The notes under the pieces are model-generated. The model was not told the origin of the DNA and did no database searches. It saw only the letters and a program-made list of their open reading frames with translations. Positions 27,059-45,445 of a DNA stretch of 64,000 nt are shown here, piece by piece. The position numbers and the translations under genes were made by a program. The stretch's first letter is position 1. Every line of letters begins with the position of its first letter. This stretch comes from Methanomassiliicoccales archaeon (lineage in GTDB: Archaea; Thermoplasmatota; Thermoplasmata; Methanomassiliicoccales; JACIVX01), in the NCBI GenBank assembly GCA_038850735.1, contig JAWCLO010000005.1, forward strand, positions 1 to 64,000, written 5' to 3'.

Positions 27059-27841
27059 TCACCGCTGTTTCATCCTTCTTCTCTTTGGTCTTCTGTAAAC
27101 GATGTAAATAGCGATTAAAGAGATGATAAATGCGGCCGCAAGCGTGATATTGGCAATCGTGTAGTCAGATTTGCCAATGTATATCGTCGTGGTGTACGAG
27201 GTACCTCCAGTTTCAAGGTTCACAAGCTCATTGCCGGGATCGATAACAACAGTTATTACATGCACACCAGGCTGCAAATTAGGATCGGTCCAGTTATACA
27301 TAATAGTCTTGGATGCTTTGGGATCCAAGCTTATCGTTGTTTCATAGATTCTCGAGCCATCAGCGTAAATTGCGAAAGGGATATCTTTGACGGTCATGTT
27401 ACCCTCATTTCTTACCGTTGCTGAGATAATGACGGGAGTGAGCACTTCAATCACGAATTCTTTTGTAACCGTCTCAACTGATACACCGTCGGGAGAGGCA
27501 GAGGTTACGTTCACTCGCAGAATCATGTTTTGAGGGTTCGGTGGGGCAGTTACATTGACTCTAAAAATGCCCGTAGCTGATTTTCCGTTTGTAGGCACGA
27601 CTTTTGCTTGTACAACCGGCGGTCCGATGAGCTTTGCGGTGAAACTATAGTTCCCACCAGTGACTTCCGCAGGTCCACCAACAACCCTAATGAAATATTC
27701 TGATTTTTCATTTGTTGCAATGCAATACTTGCCCTCAATCGTGGCGTAAAGAGGAGAATATGACGAAGTGGCAAGTACCACTGACGACGAGCATACTGGA
27801 AATAAAAGAGCAATCAATGCAAAAGTGGCAAGAAATGTCAG
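27059..27841 (-). CDS. Secreted, membrane-anchored Ig-like (CARDB-type) protein, function unknown
   Basis: This protein of about 260 aa has a signal sequence (FLATFALIALLFPV then CSSS), two beta-sandwich regions, the second CARDB-like (VRNEGNMTVKDIPFAIYADG and LQPGVHVITVVID), and a C-terminal helix with a basic end (FIISLIAIYIVYRRPKRRR). It is thus an outward-facing protein anchored at the C-terminus. The first ATG/GTG/TTG-type codon is a TTG at 27817 inside the signal peptide. A CTG at 27841 overlapping the aglB stop as CTGA restores the signal sequence. The tail resembles the end of AglB upstream, so the two may act together; this is inference. Confidence 0.7.
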   Translation of the reverse strand: MTFLATFALIALLFPVCSSSVVLATSSYSPLYATIEGKYCIATNEKSEYFIRVVGGPAEVTGGNYSFTAKLIGPPVVQAKVVPTNGKSATGIFRVNVTAPPNPQNMILRVNVTSASPDGVSVETVTKEFVIEVLTPVIISATVRNEGNMTVKDIPFAIYADGSRIYETTISLDPKASKTIMYNWTDPNLQPGVHVITVVIDPGNELVNLETGGTSYTTTIYIGKSDYTIANITLAAAFIISLIAIYIVYRRPKRRRMKQR

Positions 27842-30800
27842 CGCTTTCTTCGTCTGAATACCCCCCTGTGAATTCCAATTAATATGAAGATCGTAAATGC
27901 GGCAATAGATGCCCCTGCAAGACCAATTGTCGATGCGGGAACAGGTTCTTCCGAATAGTACACTCCCTCGCCGCTTATGGTAATCCCACCAGATGGCAGC
28001 AGAACCAGAGGCATCGGAGGTTTCATTTCAAGAATAGCAGAAGCACTCAATGAATTCTCAGAAGTTGCAGATAAAATAATCGTGATGCTTGGAGAGGGCT
28101 TGCTTCGAATTGGTATGAGAAGTACATCGAAGTACTTGACTTTCCCCGCCTGCAATTCCACAGTGAAATTGCTGACGTGCGTGCCATCTTGAGCCTTTAG
28201 CTCGGCATTCCATCCCATTCGTTCCAAAAATTCGCGATTTTCGATTTTGACGACGACTGTATCATTGGCATTGCCATTGTTGTCAACTCGGAAACTGTAA
28301 GAATAGAGCGTGCCATTGACCTGATACGGCTTATCAAATTTAATTGCAATGCTATACCTTGGAAGAATGTTCGCATCAATCAAGACGCTGTCGTATACAG
28401 ACGCATTCACTGTCGAGGCGACTTTGACCGTTATAGGAGCATGCGATACTCCCACACCCTCAGAAGGAGTGATACTTACCGTAACGAGCTGTGAATTCAT
28501 GTATCCAAAGTCGACTGTCACCGCGCTCTGAGAGAATGATATCGCCCAGTTAGAAGCAGAAGCTGATAACACGAAGGTGTCCTCAACGTTACCCTTATTG
28601 ATAATTCTAAGATTGTAGATTGCCGTCTGCCCAGCGCTCAACGTCATTTTCTCGCTTTCGTCCCACTGGATTTCGACTTGTCTTGCCTCCACTTTCTGCA
28701 TAACGAGCGTTCGGCTCGTATCCGCAAGCAACTCTATGCTGACCTCGCCTCGGTAATGCACAGACATTCCCTTTTCCACACCCGTAGATGAAAGATATAT
28801 TGAGTAGTGTCCCCCAGGCAGTATGATTTCAAAGTTGCCTAAATTGTCCGATGACCACATCAGCTTCGCACCTGCTGATGAAACGATCTCCATGGTGGCA
28901 TTACCAGCAACTCCACCTTTGAAGGTCGTACCAGAAAACTTCATTCCCTTCAGGAGTGTTATGTTTTGTACTGTGCTTGAATACGGATGGATTTCGGCAA
29001 GGCCAAGGAATACGTCTTGGCCACCAATCTGTCTTGCGTAGACCGTGTAATTGCCAGGTGCTATACTTACAATAAAACTTCCAGAAAAGGAAGTTACTGA
29101 TGTTCGCATGGCAGTTGCCGACATCGGGATGAATTCGACTGCTGCGGCTGTGAGCTTCCCCAACCTATCCAAGACTATCCCACTCATCGTTGAATTGTCG
29201 TAGGAGCGCTCAAGCGATATAATAGCATACGTGGTGTAAGGTATCGTCATAGACGCATTGCCAATATATCTGACATATCGAAAGTCTCTGCCGATCCACG
29301 ATGTCGTGCGATAATCTACACTAGCTATGTAGTTGCCGTTCGGAAGTATAATTTCAAAAGCCCCCGTGGCAAGAGAGGAGACTCTCGCAACAGCCCCCTC
29401 TTCATTCCTGACCTCAACCGGAACGACGTACGAAAACGGCAAACTACCAGAATAAATCATTCCACGGATGGTCCGTGCAACTGACATGGTCAAATTCAAG
29501 GGCGACGAGGATGGGGTGATTGTAAGCAAACCAAGGAACGCGTAATCAGCTGTAGCTCGGTTGATCACTGCGTAGACTGAATAGTTGCCCTCCATCAGAT
29601 ATAAATCAAAGGAGCTGGATGTCGAAACGGTCTTATTTTCGACTCCGCTAAAGGTGATTGTCGCCGTTCCGAGATCACTTGGATATATCGACCCATAAAC
29701 TCTCGTTCTCTTTAATAAATCAATTTCTAACAAATCGGGATCAGAACCGATTAAAACCTTAATTGATGAAGTGTACTGATATATGGTAGCATTGCTTCCG
29801 ATCGTTACATTTTGATGCACACTTACATAATACTCACCAGGTGGTAACATAATATGGAAATGCCCGTTTGCGTCGCTCACAGCTGCGTGTGTGCCCCATA
29901 GAGTCGATACGAATGTTACAGTAACATCGCTAACTGGCATTGATGCATAACGCACAATCCCACTGACCGTTCTGTTCAAAGGTGAGAGCTTAATGTTCGA
30001 GTAATAGGAATCGACCTGCGACGGCAACCCGATCGTTTCCGTGGCAAATCCAAACTTGGAAACTGTCAAATCATACGAGAAACCCGATGGAACGACGAAG
30101 CCAAAAGCTCCGAGAGAATCTGTTGACGATCTAATTGCCCTGCCACTGCGGTCTCGAAGACTCACATCTACATTCTTTAGATATTCACCCGTCTCTGCAA
30201 TACCATTGCCATTTTCATCGTACCAGACCCGCCCAGATACTGAGATGGCAGGAGATAAAACAATAGAAATGCGTTCTGACCTGTCTACATAGAGGTCGTT
30301 CCAATATGCAGAATCGTTAGACCTTACGTATATCAAATAACCGCCAGATGGAATAATCAACTTCGCAGATCCGCTAGCATTTGTAACGGACATGAGCTCT
30401 GCGCCAGTTGCCTGCGATTTGACAACAATTTCCGCTCCTGCAATGCTCCGTGATGAATGATCAAGAACAGTAATATCTGTTATAATAGCTCGAACAAGCC
30501 GAATGTTATAATTAGTTCCCGATGATGATGCGCCCAGATAAGATAGGTGAACATACATCTGGTCGTTAAATAGTGATAGCGAAAAGACAGTATAACTGCG
30601 GGATGGCAGAACAATATCATAGAATCCCTTTGCATCTGTGACTACCCAGAATCTCTCATTTTCCGAAATGAATGCAACAGTAGCGTTGCTTACCGCTACG
30701 TCGCCTATCGTCACCCTCCCCGAAATAGCAATGGCGTTGTCTACAAAAAGATTGAGAACTTTTTCCTCGCCCTCGCTGATGTTGATCTCGCGGGGTACTA

Positions 30801-33800
30801 AAATTAGCGATGGGTTCGAGGACTCAATGATATACCGACCTGAGAGTAAGAGATCGACTACGTAGTCTCCATCTACACCAGTAGTGACTTCGATTCTTTC
30901 CCCATTAACCGTGTCAACAATGATAAAATCAAAATTCGCAGCCGATGTGTTATCAAATAAGCTTACTCTGCCTCCAATTTTGGCAGGCTTCACACCGATA
31001 TCAATCGTGATATTTCCAAGTGGCATGAGATTTGCTTGTTTGAAGGCAAAGCTGTGGTTCAAATGCACCGCGTACAGGGAGGCGTTCATCGGCGGCAACC
31101 CATAGAAAGCATATCCCGACGAGCTCGCCGTTGTTTCAAATCGAAGACCCCTGCTTGAGTTCTCTATTATTACCGTGGCGTCACTCATGAGCTTGTCTGA
31201 CCCTGAGGTAAATGATCCGTCGCCGTTAACATCCCAATACACCTTTCCTTTAATAGCGCTACCTTTTATCATCACATTCTTAGTGATGAAGTAGTCCCAC
31301 CTACCATCAAGATCCGAATCAACCTTCTTCCTCATTGCCTGGTCGTATGTGACATCGAAGGATACTCTCTCAAGCTCCGTGGCAACCTGTGTCCGCAGGT
31401 CGAGAGAACCATAAGAGTAAACGAGTGTGACGTTACCAAAAGGCGCGATTACCTCATAGCGTCCGTTTTCATCCGTTTTTACTGCCTGATGAGGAATGCC
31501 ATACTCATCGAGAACGGTAACCCATACATCTGGATACGGAAGACCCGCATTTGTTGTCACCGTTCCTTCTACAACTGCACCATCATAATATTGGAGGAAA
31601 ACAACGCCCTGGATCAGAGCGCTAGCACTGGCATCAACAACTCCCTCGATTTCTCCGCTTTCAATTTTCTTTTTCAGTTCCAGTGCTTCGTTGTAGCTCA
31701 CCGCCCGCCAAGCAGATGAATGATTTCTTGCCTGATTCTCAGGGAATGGATTGTAGTATGCGGTCCTATAGACCATCCTGAAATGTGTCATGTTCCATCC
31801 CTGCATAGGCGGATAACTTGCGAGACTTCCCGTCAATCCTGGCAGACCTTGCTGTGTGAGCCCCACGTCATAAGGTCCATAGCCCATGAAGACCCTATAG
31901 AGCATGCTATTGTAGAACATCTCCTTGTAAACTATCTGGTAATTTACAATTGTCATATCTGATGTTACATTTGCGACATCGTGAAGACCGCCCTCGCTAT
32001 CTACAGCTTTAATTTCAAAGAAATCAACGGGGGAGTTTGTTAGAGGATCTATTCTAAAATCAGCGAGTTTGGCTGGAGCGTAGAATATATTGGCACTCAG
32101 TGCCGTAAATGGAAATAAACGACTATCAACCGCTACGTACGAAACATCAATTCCCGTCAGCTCGCGCAATTCGCTGTAAATTTCAACAAGGTTCTCAAGC
32201 CCAACCTTCGACAATTCTACACTTCCAGCAACGTACTTTGCATTTGTGGCACTCAAATCGCTGTCTCTAGGTCCATAGATTTCAGGATTGTTCTTAACGA
32301 TCTCGACATATCTTTCTGGATGATTCAAAATGTCGTAGAGCTTCACACAGTTCACTCCACGACCTGAAAGGATCTGGTTTATTGCCCCATCGTCAATTCC
32401 CGTTTTCTCAAGAATTCTAATTATAAAAAGGGCGATAGCAGACGTTTCATTCTGCGACATCAAGACGTTGCCGGCGAACTGATATGCGTTTTGGAAGTTA
32501 TCGGCAACCGTGGGATGCTGCCCCTCCTGGATTGCTTCAAATCCATAGTCCCACCAAGAGAGAAATGCAGGCCGCTGAGAAATAGGAATGATATCAGAAT
32601 CAGCGGTTCTGAACCAGCTCCACGCAGCGGGCCAATACTGCGAAGGGAGCGGCATACTATATGAAAATGCTCCGAAGTACCAATTAGAACCATTTATGAC
32701 ATCATAGCTTGAAGGTTTGGCAAAACCAGGCATAATGTCATAAATCTGCTTATCATACTGCGCTTTCAATTCGGATGGTATTGCGGCATCAGTTGCCCCC
32801 CACACATTCGGCAACACGACCAAAAACGCAAGGAAAAACGCTGCAAATACGTGCCTTATCTTAATCGCACGTCGCAGCAAGCTGAGAGGCCTAATCCCAG
32901 GACCGCTTGCGAGCGCACGAGAGATCTCAGAGAACTTGGCAGCATCGACGATCATCGCTACAATCCAGCCAGCTGTTAATGCGAAAGCGGGACTCGCATT
33001 AAACATGAACCTTGCTGCGGAGACTGCCATGAACATGGACACTGCAGTCCAGACCACGATAAATACGAAGTATGGTGCCACATTTTTCCTAATTTTTATA
33101 GCTGCGATAACCACACCGGCAAACGAGAGCCAGAAGGTTATAGCTCCAAAGGAGAGCGCCAGATCAGAAAAGCTCGGCGCCTGAGCTTCGGAAATGGTCG
33201 AATAGAGCTTACTTTTGACAAAATACCCCTGACCCGAAATTATCGCTTCAAAAATGTCAGGAGCGGTCATAGACAAAACGATGAGAGCGAAGCCAGCAAG
33301 TATTGCAAAAGACGGAATGACAAGCGCCCAGGGATAATCTCTCGTCACAACGAATACCATTGCAACAATGGTCGATCCCAAAAATAAATAGAAAGGAATG
33401 TCAAACCATGTCCCCCAATAATTCATCTGGTAGTACACTGGCGCCATTACCGCAAAAGCAACAAGCAGCATGGCAGTGAGAGTGATCATAACTCCCAAAG
33501 AATCGGCATTTCTGAACCTGTTAATAAAAATCTGAGCTAAATAGTATGCAAGAACAATGACAAGGAGATAAGCATAGCCTGTCCAAATCATTCCCACGGC
33601 AGCCAAGCACAAGCCTGCGAGGACGGCATAACATATCGATGACCAATTTATGCGCAAGTAATTCGCTAGCCCATTGAGAATTGACTTTCCGTCTTTCCAT
33701 GATTCAACCCATTTGTCACCTTGTATGACCTTGAGGGATACCAAAAGGAAATAAAAAGAGCAGACACTGAAGAAGAGAACCATTGAATCGTGATCCGCGA

Positions 33801-34353
33801 AGGAAAGCACACTGCGTGAGATATGACCAGGCATAATCGCAAAGAGAAATGCGGCGATTATTCCGGCCTTGTTACCAAACGCTGTTCGACCTATCATATA
33901 CACTGGAAAGACCGTTAGCGCCCCCCAGAAAGCCGTTGATAGTATGAGAGAGTATCCAACAGCATCCGCCAATGACACGCTACTCAGCGATGAAATCAAC
34001 ATTCCCGAAACTGCAATGGACCAATCATACAGCGGAGGACGGGGGTTCCTCATGCCGATCGGATAGTTCAATAGTGGATCTAAAACCAGATGCTGTCCAG
34101 TTGACGTTACATGATCGATTACGCGCTTATGGTAATACGAGTCGGATCCTCCGGATACAAGAAATCCATTATCGACGGAAAGTGAATATCCAAAATAACT
34201 TCTCATGAAAAATGCTAATAGGAAGACCATGAACAGAACGAGAATCGTGTGCCAGTTCTTGCCAAGCCAGGAATCGCTGAAATTTGTTCTGATACCGCCA
34301 AACGATTTGAATGGGTTCCTTATTGCCAAGCTCGACGCTTCTTTCCCTTCCAT
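27838..34353 (-). CDS. aglB: Oligosaccharyltransferase AglB/STT3 with giant extracellular beta-domain tail
   Basis: AglB transfers lipid-linked glycans to Asn in NxS/T sequons. Residues about 30-530 carry some 12-13 membrane helices with SGGSDSYYHKR and SFADHDSMVL as the acidic motifs; the catalytic WWDYG is at residues 600-604. The normal enzyme would end near residue 900. Here about 11 carboxypeptidase-regulatory-like repeats (for example VSGRVWYDENGNGIAE, and a repeated GxFxIxLPxGxYxxxV pattern) run from about 925 to 1870. Two NEW3-type beta-sandwiches and a C-terminal helix with RRRKR follow. The total is 2171 aa from the ATG at 34353, preceded by GGGAG. The tail may shield or present the active site at the cell surface (inference). 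Confidence 0.92.
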   Translation of the reverse strand: MEGKEASSLAIRNPFKSFGGIRTNFSDSWLGKNWHTILVLFMVFLLAFFMRSYFGYSLSVDNGFLVSGGSDSYYHKRVIDHVTSTGQHLVLDPLLNYPIGMRNPRPPLYDWSIAVSGMLISSLSSVSLADAVGYSLILSTAFWGALTVFPVYMIGRTAFGNKAGIIAAFLFAIMPGHISRSVLSFADHDSMVLFFSVCSFYFLLVSLKVIQGDKWVESWKDGKSILNGLANYLRINWSSICYAVLAGLCLAAVGMIWTGYAYLLVIVLAYYLAQIFINRFRNADSLGVMITLTAMLLVAFAVMAPVYYQMNYWGTWFDIPFYLFLGSTIVAMVFVVTRDYPWALVIPSFAILAGFALIVLSMTAPDIFEAIISGQGYFVKSKLYSTISEAQAPSFSDLALSFGAITFWLSFAGVVIAAIKIRKNVAPYFVFIVVWTAVSMFMAVSAARFMFNASPAFALTAGWIVAMIVDAAKFSEISRALASGPGIRPLSLLRRAIKIRHVFAAFFLAFLVVLPNVWGATDAAIPSELKAQYDKQIYDIMPGFAKPSSYDVINGSNWYFGAFSYSMPLPSQYWPAAWSWFRTADSDIIPISQRPAFLSWWDYGFEAIQEGQHPTVADNFQNAYQFAGNVLMSQNETSAIALFIIRILEKTGIDDGAINQILSGRGVNCVKLYDILNHPERYVEIVKNNPEIYGPRDSDLSATNAKYVAGSVELSKVGLENLVEIYSELRELTGIDVSYVAVDSRLFPFTALSANIFYAPAKLADFRIDPLTNSPVDFFEIKAVDSEGGLHDVANVTSDMTIVNYQIVYKEMFYNSMLYRVFMGYGPYDVGLTQQGLPGLTGSLASYPPMQGWNMTHFRMVYRTAYYNPFPENQARNHSSAWRAVSYNEALELKKKIESGEIEGVVDASASALIQGVVFLQYYDGAVVEGTVTTNAGLPYPDVWVTVLDEYGIPHQAVKTDENGRYEVIAPFGNVTLVYSYGSLDLRTQVATELERVSFDVTYDQAMRKKVDSDLDGRWDYFITKNVMIKGSAIKGKVYWDVNGDGSFTSGSDKLMSDATVIIENSSRGLRFETTASSSGYAFYGLPPMNASLYAVHLNHSFAFKQANLMPLGNITIDIGVKPAKIGGRVSLFDNTSAANFDFIIVDTVNGERIEVTTGVDGDYVVDLLLSGRYIIESSNPSLILVPREINISEGEEKVLNLFVDNAIAISGRVTIGDVAVSNATVAFISENERFWVVTDAKGFYDIVLPSRSYTVFSLSLFNDQMYVHLSYLGASSSGTNYNIRLVRAIITDITVLDHSSRSIAGAEIVVKSQATGAELMSVTNASGSAKLIIPSGGYLIYVRSNDSAYWNDLYVDRSERISIVLSPAISVSGRVWYDENGNGIAETGEYLKNVDVSLRDRSGRAIRSSTDSLGAFGFVVPSGFSYDLTVSKFGFATETIGLPSQVDSYYSNIKLSPLNRTVSGIVRYASMPVSDVTVTFVSTLWGTHAAVSDANGHFHIMLPPGEYYVSVHQNVTIGSNATIYQYTSSIKVLIGSDPDLLEIDLLKRTRVYGSIYPSDLGTATITFSGVENKTVSTSSSFDLYLMEGNYSVYAVINRATADYAFLGLLTITPSSSPLNLTMSVARTIRGMIYSGSLPFSYVVPVEVRNEEGAVARVSSLATGAFEIILPNGNYIASVDYRTTSWIGRDFRYVRYIGNASMTIPYTTYAIISLERSYDNSTMSGIVLDRLGKLTAAAVEFIPMSATAMRTSVTSFSGSFIVSIAPGNYTVYARQIGGQDVFLGLAEIHPYSSTVQNITLLKGMKFSGTTFKGGVAGNATMEIVSSAGAKLMWSSDNLGNFEIILPGGHYSIYLSSTGVEKGMSVHYRGEVSIELLADTSRTLVMQKVEARQVEIQWDESEKMTLSAGQTAIYNLRIINKGNVEDTFVLSASASNWAISFSQSAVTVDFGYMNSQLVTVSITPSEGVGVSHAPITVKVASTVNASVYDSVLIDANILPRYSIAIKFDKPYQVNGTLYSYSFRVDNNGNANDTVVVKIENREFLERMGWNAELKAQDGTHVSNFTVELQAGKVKYFDVLLIPIRSKPSPSITIILSATSENSLSASAILEMKPPMPLVLLPSGGITISGEGVYYSEEPVPASTIGLAGASIAAFTIFILIGIHRGVFRRRKR

Positions 34354-34465
34354 CTCAAAGTCTCCCTGACAAAATCGTGGCAAGTCGATAACTGACCCGA
34401 TATAAATATTTGTTCACAGCCATATACTAATATTAACATATCTGGATACATTCTCAGTCGTTCCC

Positions 34466-35131
34466 TCATTTACACTTTTGACAGCTTCTAATTTCTTGAC
34501 ATATCGATTCTGCAGTTCCCCTAGGATCTGAACTTTTGTAGATGGATCGGCCGACGATTACATGGTCTGCCCCCATGCGTATAGCCTCTGCCGCACTTCC
34601 ACCTTGAACGCCGACTCCAGGGGACAAAATCAGGAGATCTCCAACGATTTCGCGAATTGCTTGTATGCGTTCTGGTCTCGTCGCAGGCGCTATCACACCC
34701 GATGCTCCGCACTCCACGGCAAGGGACGCTATCCTCTCCGCAACTGGCGCCGTGAATTCACGTCCTCCTGGATGGCTCATTTCAGTCACGACAAATATAT
34801 CAGCAGCATTCCCGGCAACCTTAACAGCCTCACGCACAACATCATGCCCTACGAAGCCGTGAACTATGATTCCCGATGCCCCTAGGTCTATCGCTTTCTC
34901 CGCAATAAGCCTCACAGTACTCGGAATATCAGCAAGCTTGAAGTCGCAAATCACGTCCGAGAAGTCAGCAATTTCCGAGATTACATTGGGGGAGGAGCTC
35001 AGCACCAGCGGCCAATTGATCTTTATGGCGTCAACGAGATCCGCTAGTTCCCTGGCCATTCGCAGCGCTTTCTCCTTTTCTGTTTCATCGAGTGCAAGTA
35101 TTAGCCTATTTTTTTTCTTCAGTATCACCAT
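34466..35131 (-). CDS. pyrF: Orotidine 5'-phosphate decarboxylase
   Basis: PyrF makes UMP from orotidine 5'-phosphate. The catalytic array DFKLADIPST with the preceding lysine (KINWP) and the phosphate-binding SPGVGVQGG and VGRSIYKSSDP loops are intact in 221 aa, the length of archaeal type enzymes. The ATG at 35131 follows GGGGAG by 7 nt. The gene is alone on its strand, separated from aglB by about 110 nt. Confidence 0.96.
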   Translation of the reverse strand: MVILKKKNRLILALDETEKEKALRMARELADLVDAIKINWPLVLSSSPNVISEIADFSDVICDFKLADIPSTVRLIAEKAIDLGASGIIVHGFVGHDVVREAVKVAGNAADIFVVTEMSHPGGREFTAPVAERIASLAVECGASGVIAPATRPERIQAIREIVGDLLILSPGVGVQGGSAAEAIRMGADHVIVGRSIYKSSDPRGTAESICQEIRSCQKCK

Positions 35132-35424
35132 ATAGAGGCTCCCCTTTTTTAGTTTACTAGCTTAGGAAGTTGATCAAGACTGATTGCAAGTAACCGTATA
35201 AGGAAATGGAATAGTTTCAATTTAATCCCTTCTTAGAGTCAATACGCTTTAAGACCAGTCAAAGCACTAGGGCCTGCATTACGGCAGAATGGAATTATCG
35301 TCGCCTTAACCTATTCAGCGCTACATAGATCCTGCGACAGTTCTATTTATTTCGGAGATGAAAGAACGACAGCCACTTTCAAGACCCACAAAACTTTAAT
35401 TCAAGAAATATGTGCTGAAATCCG

Positions 35425-36504
35425 ATGAACATGCGATCACACGGCGCCGGCTCAAGATATGTTGGAGAATTACCTCAAGGATGTAGAATCTGCAAAAAGG
35501 GGGCCAAGCTCGTTCTTCTTATCACAGGGAGATGTGCTGCGTCGTGCTACTACTGTCCCCTTTCTTCGAAAAAAAAAGGGAGAGATGTGATTTATGCAAA
35601 TGAGATGAAAATCAAGTATGTCGAGGGAGCTATAGCAGAAGCAAGGCTGATCGATGCTGAGGGCACTGGTATCACTGGTGGCGATCCACTTGAAGTTCTT
35701 GATCGCACAATCATGTTTATCAAGCACCTCAAGGATGAATTCGGAAAGGATCACCATATTCATTTGTACACAGCATCAATAAATATTCAAGCGTTCAAAG
35801 CACTTGAGGCGTCTGGTCTCGATGAACTGCGCATCCATCCGCCGCTCCACATGTGGAGGAGACTTGAGGAGACAAATATAGCGGACTTTGTGGCTAATAC
35901 AAATATGGACGTGGGGTTTGAAATTCCAGCGATTCCAGATATGAAAAGTGAAATTGTAGAATTGGTGTCTTATGCTAATCGTGCTAAAATGGATTTCGTG
36001 AACCTGAATGAGCTTGAAGTCTCAGAAACCAATTGGCGGCGCCTCAAAGCAAAGGGATTTGAAGTGAAGAATGATATATCAAGTGCAGTTCTTGGGAGCG
36101 AAGAACTTGCCATTGAGATCTTGAAGCTCGATCTCGAAATCTCTAGACACTACTGTTCCTCTGCTTTTAAAGACCGCATTCAGATGAGGAACAGAATTAA
36201 GAGAAGAGCGAAGAACATCGCGAGAGCGGGAGATATTATCACAAAAGACGGTACTCTTTTGAAAGGGGTCATTGAGGGTAATAAGCTTAGGGAAATCAGC
36301 GACTATCTCATTAGTGAATTCGAGGTACCGAAAGAACTGATCTACATCGACAGAGGTAAGAAAAGGATCGAGATAGCCCCGTGGATTCTTGAAGAAATAT
36401 CCTCATTTCTTCCATACAATTGCTACATTATCGAGGAGTACCCGACCGCCGATAAGCTCGAAGTCGAAAGGGAGCAATTACCCTCTCAGGCTAAGCGACA
36501 CTGA
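35425..36504 (+). CDS. Radical SAM protein, uncharacterised archaeal type
   Basis: This 359-aa enzyme has the [4Fe-4S] motif CAASCYYCP (CxxxCxxC), an N-terminal pair of cysteines (CRICKKG), TGGDPLE as the SAM-binding GGE-type motif and DELRIHPPLHMW in the barrel. The C-terminal 90 residues form a separate basic domain (MRNRIKRRAKNIARAGDI). It resembles archaeal COG2108-type radical SAM proteins, whose substrate is unknown. It is convergent with nusA and overlaps it by 14 nt. The 293-nt gap upstream holds no other feature I can support. Confidence 0.85.
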   Translation: MNMRSHGAGSRYVGELPQGCRICKKGAKLVLLITGRCAASCYYCPLSSKKKGRDVIYANEMKIKYVEGAIAEARLIDAEGTGITGGDPLEVLDRTIMFIKHLKDEFGKDHHIHLYTASINIQAFKALEASGLDELRIHPPLHMWRRLEETNIADFVANTNMDVGFEIPAIPDMKSEIVELVSYANRAKMDFVNLNELEVSETNWRRLKAKGFEVKNDISSAVLGSEELAIEILKLDLEISRHYCSSAFKDRIQMRNRIKRRAKNIARAGDIITKDGTLLKGVIEGNKLREISDYLISEFEVPKELIYIDRGKKRIEIAPWILEEISSFLPYNCYIIEEYPTADKLEVEREQLPSQAKRH

Positions 36505-36916
36505 TGCTCTGAATATTGTGATGCCTGTTAATGATGTCCCTTGCGATTTTCAGATTCTTCCCATTCTTCCCGATGGCCTTTCCTTTGACTTTTGGATCAA
36601 CAGTCACCGTGGCATGAACTATATTTCCACGGTTTTCGATCTTTACGCATTGTACATTATAATTATAAAAGACATTCCTGATGAATGTTTCTGGTTCGTC
36701 TGAATACTCTATTACCTGGATGTTTTTTCCCGTAGTATTTTTCATCCTGATGACGTTCTCCCCGCCCTTCCCAACGGCCTTATTTGCCTGGCCGGGATTT
36801 ACAACAAAAACAAGTTTGTCTTCAGTTTCCAGGCAATCCCTTACCCTCGTTTTTGTGATCGTTTCAAAGAGAGTGATGTAGCGAAGCGTTTCTTCGGTGA
36901 ACGTGATTTCTGGCAT
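36491..36916 (-). CDS. nusA: Archaeal NusA-like transcription factor (two KH domains)
   Basis: The archaeal short NusA (about 141 aa) lacks the bacterial NTD and S1 domains and consists of two KH domains with VGKGGENVIRMK and IGKNGKNLKIAR as the GxxG RNA-binding loops. It is the last gene of the rpoH-B-A'-A''-L30e-nusA operon, its usual place in Euryarchaeota. I prefer the ATG at 36916 (MPEITFTEETLRY); a GTG at 36925 overlapping the L30e stop is the alternative. Confidence 0.93.
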   Translation of the reverse strand: MPEITFTEETLRYITLFETITKTRVRDCLETEDKLVFVVNPGQANKAVGKGGENVIRMKNTTGKNIQVIEYSDEPETFIRNVFYNYNVQCVKIENRGNIVHATVTVDPKVKGKAIGKNGKNLKIARDIINRHHNIQSISVA

Positions 36917-36921
36917 AAAAA

Positions 36922-45059
<8,138 letters not shown>

Positions 45060-45063
<4 letters not shown>

Positions 45064-45323
45064 CCTCTTATTACCATTCTATATGCCACAAAAATCTCTG
45101 CAGTCGAACTTTTCCGAACAATCTTGATAATGCGTCCTTCTTCGATGGGGCCATGAATCTTTTCCAGCACCTGTACGCACGCATCGCTTTTCCTTATTTT
45201 GGGAAGCTGGTCTCTTGTGATTCGTAACTCCGTCAACACTTTTTGAGCTTCTTCTTCAGAAAGCAGGTGGTGCTCCGGTACTAGCTCATGCTCTAAAACA
45301 TTAAATTCAATAACATCAGACAC
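45060..45323 (-). CDS. rpoH: DNA-directed RNA polymerase subunit H
   Basis: This is the archaeal counterpart of Rpb5's C-terminal domain (87 aa): [31 protein letters not shown] and VYRxVxxx-type ending AYRMVIRG. The start is GTG at 45323, preceded by GAGGTGA at 5 nt spacing. It opens the polymerase operon, and a TATA box lies about 30 nt upstream of the predicted transcript start region. Confidence 0.95.
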
Positions 45324-45373
45324 AATTTCACCTCGTCCTTGATCTCGGGCCCATCCTCATATTAAATGATATC

Positions 45374-45383
45374 ATTATAAAAA
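45374..45383 (-). promoter_or_regulatory. TATA box of the RNA polymerase operon
   Basis: TTTTTATAAT on the minus strand predicts transcription start near 45352, leaving a leader of about 30 nt with the Shine-Dalgarno GAGGTGA at 45335-45329 in front of rpoH. Confidence 0.5.
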
Positions 45384-45445
45384 GGCATCGACGCAACAAC
45401 CTTTTACCAGACTTTGTCACTGCTGACATCCTTCCCCCTTCCAGG

